Below are positions 5,508 through 10,190 of a DNA stretch of 10,190 nucleotides, piece after piece (within the stretch, counting starts at the first letter, position 1; each line of letters opens with the position of its first letter). The translations under genes and the position numbers were made by a program. The notes beneath the pieces were generated by a model. The model ran no database searches and had not been told where the DNA came from. It saw nothing but the letters and a program-made list of their open reading frames with translations. The stretch comes from Phycisphaerales bacterium UBA854 (lineage in GTDB: Bacteria > Planctomycetota > Phycisphaerae > Phycisphaerales > SM1A02): the NCBI GenBank assembly GCA_002295885.1, contig DBGM01000008.1:1-10190 (forward strand). The letters run 5' to 3'.

Positions 5508-7208
5508 ATGCGAATCGCCCTCGCCCATCTCGATCCGGTCATCGGCGACATCGACGGCAACGTCGACGCGTTGCTGGAGGCGTTGGCCCGGGCCCGCGCC
5601 GAGGGGGCGGACATCCTGCTGGCCCCCGAGCTGGCCGTCTGCGGATACCCGCCGCGTGATCTGCTGCTGCGGGAGGGCTTCGTGGAGGCCTGCGAGCGTG
5701 CCGTCCTCCGCATCGCGGCGGAGACCGGAGACTGCTGCACGATTGTCGGTGCGCCCCGTCGACTGGAACACGGCGGCGTCGCCAACAGTGCGTTCGTCTG
5801 CCGGGACGGGGTGGTGCAGGCGATCGCCGACAAGCAGCTGCTTCCCGGTTACGACGTGTTCGACGAGGACCGCTACTTCCGGCCCGGACAGCGGGCCTGC
5901 GAATGCCGCCTCGACGGTGTGCACCTCGGGGTGCTGCTGTGCGAGGACGCGTGGCAGGCCAGGGACGTGGGCGGTGAGCCGGACCGCTATCCGGTGAACC
6001 CGGTCGCCGACCTCGCCTCCGCGGGAGTCGATCTTCTGCTCGTGCCCAGCGCCTCGCCCTTCAACGTGGGGAAGCACGCCCGGCACGCCGCGGAGCTCGC
6101 CCGGCTCGCCTCCCGGCACGAACTGACCGTGGCGGTCGTCAACCAGCGGGGGGCCAACGACGATCTGATCTTCAACGGCGAGGCATTCGTCGTCGACGCC
6201 CAGGGGCGGACCCGTTTCGTGCGGGGAGAGTTCGAACCGCGGGAGCGGTCCATCGATGTGGTCGATCTCACGAAGGACGAAACGCATGCCCCGCACGTCC
6301 CCGAGGACCACGGCACCCGGTTCCGGGCACTGGTCGAGGCCGTCGAGGGCTATGTCCGCAAGACCGGACATTGCGAAGTGGTTCTTGGGCTCAGCGGAGG
6401 CATCGACTCGGCTCTGGCCGCCACCGTGGCGGCGGCCGCGGTCGGTGGGGATCGGGTCACCGGCGTGATGATGCCGTCCCGCTACTCCTCCGCGGGTTCG
6501 CTCGACGACGCGCGGGCGCTCGGAGCCTCCATCGGCATCGGCGACCTGCTCGAACTGCCCATCGAATCGTTGCACTCGGAGGCGGTCGCGGCCCTGGCCG
6601 GCGAGGGCGCGACGGGCGTGACTGACCAGAACATCCAGGCCCGGCTGCGCGGTCTGCTGCTGATGGCGATTGCGAACGAGCGCAATGCCCTGGTGCTGGC
6701 GACCGGAAACAAGTCCGAGCTGGCGATGGGATACGCCACGCTCTACGGGGACATGAACGGAGCGGTGGCGGTCCTCGGCGACGTCTACAAGATGGACGTG
6801 TATGGCATGTCGGAGTGGATCAATGCGAATCCCGCAGCGGGCGGATTCGCCGGTCCTCCGATCCCCGAGGCCTCGATCACCAAGCCGCCGTCGGCGGAGC
6901 TGGCCGAAGACCAGTTCGACGAGGACAGCCTGCCGCCCTACGACGTGCTGGACGACATCCTCCGGCGACTGATCGACGACGATCAGTCGGTCGCACGCAT
7001 CCTGGAGGACACCGAGCACGAGGCGGAACTGGTTCATCGCATCGCACGCATGTTCGACATCGCGCAGTTCAAGCGGGAACAGGCGGCGGTGATCCCCAAG
7101 GTCTCGCCGCGCGCCTTCGGACGGGGTCGACCGTGGCCGATCGTGAGCCGGGACGGTTCCCGGGTGCCTGCACCGGCTCCCGAGTCGAGTCCCGACCGCT
7201 CCGTATAA
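5508..7208 (+). CDS. nadE: Glutamine-dependent NAD+ synthetase
   Basis: The 566-residue two-domain enzyme makes NAD+ from deamido-NAD+ (NaAD), ATP and ammonia released from glutamine, the last step of NAD biosynthesis in the cytosol. The N-terminal glutaminase is a nitrilase-fold domain (1 to about 260) with triad E41 (LLAPELAVCGYPPRD), K109 (ADKQLLPGYDVFDE) and C145 (LLCEDAW). The synthetase domain (about 272-545) has the PP-loop SGGIDSA (296-302), the ATGNKSELAMGY block (398-409) and the KREQAAVIPKVS end region (522-533). All are intact, and the length suits the shorter bacterial glutamine-dependent class. The last 20 or so residues (from 547) form a Pro/Ser-rich tail that the family does not need. 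The start ATG 5508 opens directly on the MRIALAHLDPVIGDI strand, has no Shine-Dalgarno and sits 6 nt behind a TACAAT box. mutL begins 8 nt after the stop. Confidence 0.95.
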   Translation: MRIALAHLDPVIGDIDGNVDALLEALARARAEGADILLAPELAVCGYPPRDLLLREGFVEACERAVLRIAAETGDCCTIVGAPRRLEHGGVANSAFVCRDGVVQAIADKQLLPGYDVFDEDRYFRPGQRACECRLDGVHLGVLLCEDAWQARDVGGEPDRYPVNPVADLASAGVDLLLVPSASPFNVGKHARHAAELARLASRHELTVAVVNQRGANDDLIFNGEAFVVDAQGRTRFVRGEFEPRERSIDVVDLTKDETHAPHVPEDHGTRFRALVEAVEGYVRKTGHCEVVLGLSGGIDSALAATVAAAAVGGDRVTGVMMPSRYSSAGSLDDARALGASIGIGDLLELPIESLHSEAVAALAGEGATGVTDQNIQARLRGLLLMAIANERNALVLATGNKSELAMGYATLYGDMNGAVAVLGDVYKMDVYGMSEWINANPAAGGFAGPPIPEASITKPPSAELAEDQFDEDSLPPYDVLDDILRRLIDDDQSVARILEDTEHEAELVHRIARMFDIAQFKREQAAVIPKVSPRAFGRGRPWPIVSRDGSRVPAPAPESSPDRSV

Positions 7209-7209
7209 T
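7204..7209 (+). promoter_or_regulatory. Perfect -10 box of mutL overlapping the nadE stop
   Basis: TATAAT matches the -10 consensus exactly and ends 6 nt before ATG 7216, predicting a leaderless mutL mRNA. The nadE stop codon TAA (7206-7208) forms its centre. No clear -35 is visible at 16-18 nt (the sequence there is CGAGTC-like). Confidence 0.55.
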
Positions 7210-7215
7210 CCGTCC

Positions 7216-8982
7216 ATGCCCATTCGCCCGCTCTCCACTCTGCTCATCAACCAGATCGCGGCCGGTGAAGTCGTCGAGCGACCCGCCAACGTGGCCAAGG
7301 AACTGGTCGAGAACGCGATCGATGCCGGGGCCACCCGCATCGAGGTGCTGGTCGAGGGGGGAGGGCGGGAACGTCTTCGGGTGGTGGACAACGGCGGCGG
7401 CATTCCCTTCGATGAACTGCCGCTGGCCGTGGCACCCCACGCCACCAGCAAGATCGGATCCCTCGATGATCTGGACGCCATCGCCACCATGGGATTTCGT
7501 GGCGAGGCGTTGGCGTCGATCGGCGCCGTCAGCCGGATGATCCTGACCAGTCGTGCCGCCGGGGCGAACGAAGGGGGACGCATCACCGTCGAAGGCGACT
7601 CGGTGACCGGTCCGGAGCCGGCGGGATGTCCGCCCGGCACCACCGTGGACGTCCGCCAGCTCTTCGCCCGCACGCCCGCCCGGCGGAAGTTCCTGAAGGC
7701 CGACGGAGCCGAGACGCGCCGGATCCGGGAACTCCTGCTTCGTCTGGCGCTGTCGCATCCCACCATCTCCTTCGTACTCGTGTCGGGTGACCGCACGCTG
7801 CTGGAACTCACGGCCACCGCCGAACCGCGGCAGCGTGTGCTGGATGTCCTGGGCACCGAGCTCGAGGCCGAACTCGTCGAAGTCGAATCCGAGGATTCGG
7901 ACGCGTGCATCGGGATCTGGGGCCTGGTCGGACGACCTTCGGTGGCCCGACCGACCACCCGGCATCTGCATCTCTTCCTCAACGGACGCCCCATCGTCGA
8001 TCGTTCCCTGACCCACGCGGTCCGCGAGGCCTACCGCGGCCTGATCGATCCCGGCCGCACGCCCACCGCCGTCCTGTTTCTCGAACTCGATCCGGCCCGG
8101 GTCGACGTGAACGTGCATCCCACCAAGACCGAAGTCCGCCTCCGGGACGATCGGCTGGTCTATTCGCGACTGCATCGGGCCGTCGTCGAGGCCCTGTCGG
8201 ATCAGGACCTGACGGCATCGGCGAGCGTGTCCGCCGCACCGGACGCGTCCGCTTCGCTTCATCGCCCCGAGTTCGGTGCCGGACGGTCCGTCCGGACTGG
8301 ATTTGCCGTTGGGATGGCTGCGTCACCGGGCTTCGATGCCGGCGATGCCCGACGGGAGATGTCGGCGCCGGTCTCGCCCGCGCCGTCGCTGCTGGCCGCC
8401 ACGCCGGCCACTCCGGTCATGCAGGTTCACGGCAGCTACATCGTGGCCGAGGACGATGATGGCGTGGTGATCATCGATCAGCACGCACTGCACGAACGCA
8501 TCATGTTCAGCACACTGCTCGAGCGGGTGCTGGACGGCGATCTCGACTCGCAGCGACTCCTCGCTCCGGCCGTGGTGGAGGCCGATGCTGAGCAGCTGGA
8601 CGGACTGGAACGGATCGGCCCGCTCCTGAAGAAGCTGGGCATCGAAGCGGAGGCGATGGGGCCCAGCACGGTCGGCGTGCACGCGGTCCCCGTGCTGCTG
8701 CTGGAACGCAACGTGGACATCGTCGAGTTCACTGCCGAACTGCTGGCCCGCGCCGGAGGGGGCTCGCTTCCTCCGGACGAGGAGGCGGCGCTGCAGGAGG
8801 TGCTCGACATGATGTCGTGCCGGGCGGCGGTGAAGGCGGGAGAACCCCTCAACGCGATGGAACTGGCCGAACTGCTCCGGCAGCGTGAGCTGGTGGAACG
8901 ATCCAGTCGCTGCCCGCACGGTCGACCGACCACGCTGCGGTTGAGCCTCGAGGATCTGGAAAAGCAATTCGGACGGCGCTAG
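7216..8982 (+). CDS. mutL: DNA mismatch repair protein MutL (endonuclease type)
   Basis: MutL couples MutS mismatch recognition to strand removal. The 588-residue protein has a GHKL ATPase domain (1 to about 325) with E29 and N33 in KELVEN, DNGGGI (58-63), ATSKIG (76-81), GFRGEAL (93-99) and K304 in NVHPTKTEVR. A short Ala/Pro/Ser linker (about 330-400) follows, then a C-terminal dimerisation domain (401-588). That domain holds the nuclease and metal-site motifs DQHALHE (421-427), SCRAAVKAG (534-542), CPHGRP (566-571) and the terminal FGRR. QRLLAP (446-451) fits the beta-clamp-binding QxLLxP motif. So this is the nicking kind used in bacteria without MutH. Oddly, S432 stands where the second Glu of DQHA(X)2E(X)4E is expected. 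The start has no Shine-Dalgarno and lies 6 nt behind TATAAT. The TAG stop overlaps the convergent moaD stop. No mutS is adjacent. Confidence 0.96.
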   Translation: MPIRPLSTLLINQIAAGEVVERPANVAKELVENAIDAGATRIEVLVEGGGRERLRVVDNGGGIPFDELPLAVAPHATSKIGSLDDLDAIATMGFRGEALASIGAVSRMILTSRAAGANEGGRITVEGDSVTGPEPAGCPPGTTVDVRQLFARTPARRKFLKADGAETRRIRELLLRLALSHPTISFVLVSGDRTLLELTATAEPRQRVLDVLGTELEAELVEVESEDSDACIGIWGLVGRPSVARPTTRHLHLFLNGRPIVDRSLTHAVREAYRGLIDPGRTPTAVLFLELDPARVDVNVHPTKTEVRLRDDRLVYSRLHRAVVEALSDQDLTASASVSAAPDASASLHRPEFGAGRSVRTGFAVGMAASPGFDAGDARREMSAPVSPAPSLLAATPATPVMQVHGSYIVAEDDDGVVIIDQHALHERIMFSTLLERVLDGDLDSQRLLAPAVVEADAEQLDGLERIGPLLKKLGIEAEAMGPSTVGVHAVPVLLLERNVDIVEFTAELLARAGGGSLPPDEEAALQEVLDMMSCRAAVKAGEPLNAMELAELLRQRELVERSSRCPHGRPTTLRLSLEDLEKQFGRR

Positions 8983-9236
8983 CCGCCGCTGACCGGCCCC
9001 ACCAGAGCCAACGTGTCGCCGTTCTGCAGGGCCCGGCCGGACTCTGCGAAGCATTCGTTGACCGCGACTGCCAGCGTGTCACGCCGCGCCCGGATGGAAG
9101 GGTGCTGCGCGGAGAGGGCGGTCATCGCAGATCCGACGTCTACCCCGTCCGGCAGTTCGAGTTCGAGGCGGGTGGCCCCGACGGCCTCGGCGAGTTCGGC
9201 AAAGCAAAGAACGGTGATGTGCATGGTCGCGCTCAT
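8979..9236 (-). CDS. moaD: Molybdopterin synthase small subunit (MoaD)
   Basis: This 85-residue ubiquitin-like sulfur carrier has the family's usual length. It begins with the beta strand MHITVLCFAELAEAVG, continues with LELELPDGVDV, and ends in LALVGPVSGG. The terminal Gly-Gly is the tail that is adenylated and thiocarboxylated by the MoeB-type enzyme and then inserts into MoaE to convert cPMP to molybdopterin. The start ATG 9236-9234 overlaps the moeA stop as ATGA, and the upstream sequence is pyrimidine-rich without a Shine-Dalgarno, so translation is probably coupled to moeA by re-initiation. ATG 9224 is a possible internal start, four residues in. The TAG stop shares the palindrome CTAG with the mutL stop. 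MoaE and MoeB are not in the window. Confusion with ThiS is unlikely given the molybdenum neighbour. Confidence 0.9.
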   Translation of the reverse strand: MSATMHITVLCFAELAEAVGATRLELELPDGVDVGSAMTALSAQHPSIRARRDTLAVAVNECFAESGRALQNGDTLALVGPVSGG

Positions 9237-10190
9237 GGCCAGGGGAGGAAGGGGACCGGACGGCCGGTGGGAACGGGGTCCGACTGCCGAGGCAGTGCGA
9301 CCAGTCCGTCGGTCGAGGCGGCGTGGGAAAGGTCTCCGGAGCCCTGCCACACCGGAACCGCGGCCATTCCCGTGGCATCGATGCGGGCGGGACGAAAGAG
9401 CTGTCGCTTCGGATTCGCACGGATGTCCGCGGCCAGTTCGACCGGACGCCAGGGAAGCGGGGTGGTCCGTCCCAGCATCGTCCGCACCAGCGGCCAGAGG
9501 TACAGGCAGGCCGTGGCCAGCACCGAGACGGGATTGCCGGGAAGCGAGACGATCATGACGCCGGACGGCAGTCGCTGAATGCGCACCGGCTTGCCGGGCT
9601 GGATGGCGGCTCCCGCCACGCGGGTCTCGCCGCCGAGTGCATCGATGGTGTCCGGAAGGAAGTCGCGGTCGCCCGCGCTGATCCCGCCCGCCGTGACCAC
9701 GACGTCCGCGTCGTCGATCGCGTGCTCCAGCGTTGCCCGCACGATGTCCGGATCATCGAGCACGTGTGCGTGACCCAGCCAGCGGGCGCCGATGCGTTCG
9801 ACGAGGGATTGCAGCATGGGTGCATTGCCGTTGCGCACCTGGTGGTCAAGCGGGTCCACGTCCGGTGCGACGATCTCGTCGCCGCTGGTGAGGACGCGGA
9901 TCCGGGGTTGTCGTCGGACCCGGACGCGGTCCTGTCCGACCGTCGCGGCCAGTGCGAGGTGGACGGGAGAAAGTCGTTCGCCGGCGCGGACCAGTTCACT
10001 TCCCTCGGCCGCGTCGGCGCCGCGGGGATGAATGGCGTATCCCGCGGCCAGGCCGCGGGCGTCCAGACGCACGGGATCGCACCGATCGCTTCGTTCGTGG
10101 GGGACGACCAGATCCAGCGGGGACGGGACCACGGCGCCGGTGGCAATGGCGACGCAGCTGCCCGGGGGGACGTCGACCGTGGCGGGGCGG
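9233..10190 (-). CDS. moeA: Molybdopterin molybdenumtransferase (MoeA), 5' end outside the window
   Basis: The - strand frame stays open to the window edge, so the N-terminal part is missing and 318 residues remain. MoeA inserts molybdate into adenylylated molybdopterin to give active molybdenum cofactor. Visible landmarks are VAIATGAVVPSPLDLVVPHE (the family's TGAPxP...D.V...E block), LTSGDEIVAP, NGNAPML, the substrate-loop version AGGISAGDRDF, QPGKPV and LPGNPVSVLA, followed by the C-terminal beta-barrel domain IV ending in PFLPWP. The order and spacing fit MoeA/gephyrin-E. The loop reads GGISAGDRD where GGVSVGDYD is common, a mild variation. The TGA stop overlaps the moaD start by 4 nt (ATGA), so the two form an operon transcribed leftward. 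An internal GTG at 10132 is not the start because the conserved TGA.VP block lies upstream of it. Confidence 0.93.
   Translation of the reverse strand, partial: RPATVDVPPGSCVAIATGAVVPSPLDLVVPHERSDRCDPVRLDARGLAAGYAIHPRGADAAEGSELVRAGERLSPVHLALAATVGQDRVRVRRQPRIRVLTSGDEIVAPDVDPLDHQVRNGNAPMLQSLVERIGARWLGHAHVLDDPDIVRATLEHAIDDADVVVTAGGISAGDRDFLPDTIDALGGETRVAGAAIQPGKPVRIQRLPSGVMIVSLPGNPVSVLATACLYLWPLVRTMLGRTTPLPWRPVELAADIRANPKRQLFRPARIDATGMAAVPVWQGSGDLSHAASTDGLVALPRQSDPVPTGRPVPFLPWP

Noticed and set aside
5385..7994. Very long - strand open frame opposite nadE and part of mutL (869 codons)
   Set aside because: It spans two unrelated + strand genes, is rich in Arg/Ser/Pro and carries no motif; a GC-bias shadow.
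7069..8262. - strand open frame opposite mutL (397 codons)
   Set aside because: Antisense shadow of conserved mutL motifs; no start signal and no family features.
1..10190. CRISPR array, insertion sequence, phage or defence island
   Set aside because: No spaced direct repeats, transposase, integrase or terminal repeats seen; gene content is housekeeping and base use is uniform.

Overview
The window looks like chromosomal DNA of a GC-rich Gram-negative bacterium, most likely a planctomycete near the Phycisphaerae. Three things point there: a small exported protein ending in a VPSPG / hydrophobic / poly-Arg sorting tail, a response regulator of the excisionase-HTH plus receiver type, and a mix of Shine-Dalgarno-led and apparently leaderless genes. 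This assignment is inference; no rRNA or other taxonomic marker is present. Base and codon use look even throughout. I see no insertion sequence, integrase, phage gene or CRISPR array.

Left part (1-2486): the tail of an unidentified + strand gene, a stand-alone GspE-N/MshEN-domain protein (328-795), then on the - strand tRNA-Phe, a YafV-like nitrilase-superfamily amidase (977-1774) and the CTERM-anchored secreted protein (1872-2486). Middle (2487-5391): tRNA-His on the - strand with its own promoter and terminator, diverging from ATP-dependent PEP carboxykinase (3036-4619), then the HTH-receiver regulator (4810-5391). Right part (5392-10190): glutamine-dependent NAD+ synthetase (5508-7208) followed tightly by mutL (7216-8982). 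Converging on mutL from the right edge are moaD and a 5'-truncated moeA, a translationally coupled molybdopterin pair.

Functionally this is mostly core metabolism and maintenance: gluconeogenesis, NAD synthesis, mismatch repair, molybdenum cofactor, two tRNAs and deaminated-metabolite repair. I do not see a new defence or biosynthetic system. What stands out is how tightly signals are packed. The stop codon of one gene forms part of the next promoter (nadE stop inside the mutL -10; amidase stop inside the tRNA-Phe -35). Two convergent genes share the palindrome CTAG as both stop codons. A terminator tail overlaps a -35-like hexamer upstream of nadE. nadE and mutL have -10 boxes exactly 6 nt before the ATG and no Shine-Dalgarno, implying leaderless mRNAs. 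The protein-level points most worth following up are the Gln in the receiver acidic pocket of the regulator, the Ser replacing the second Glu of the MutL endonuclease motif, and the orphan MshEN domain.
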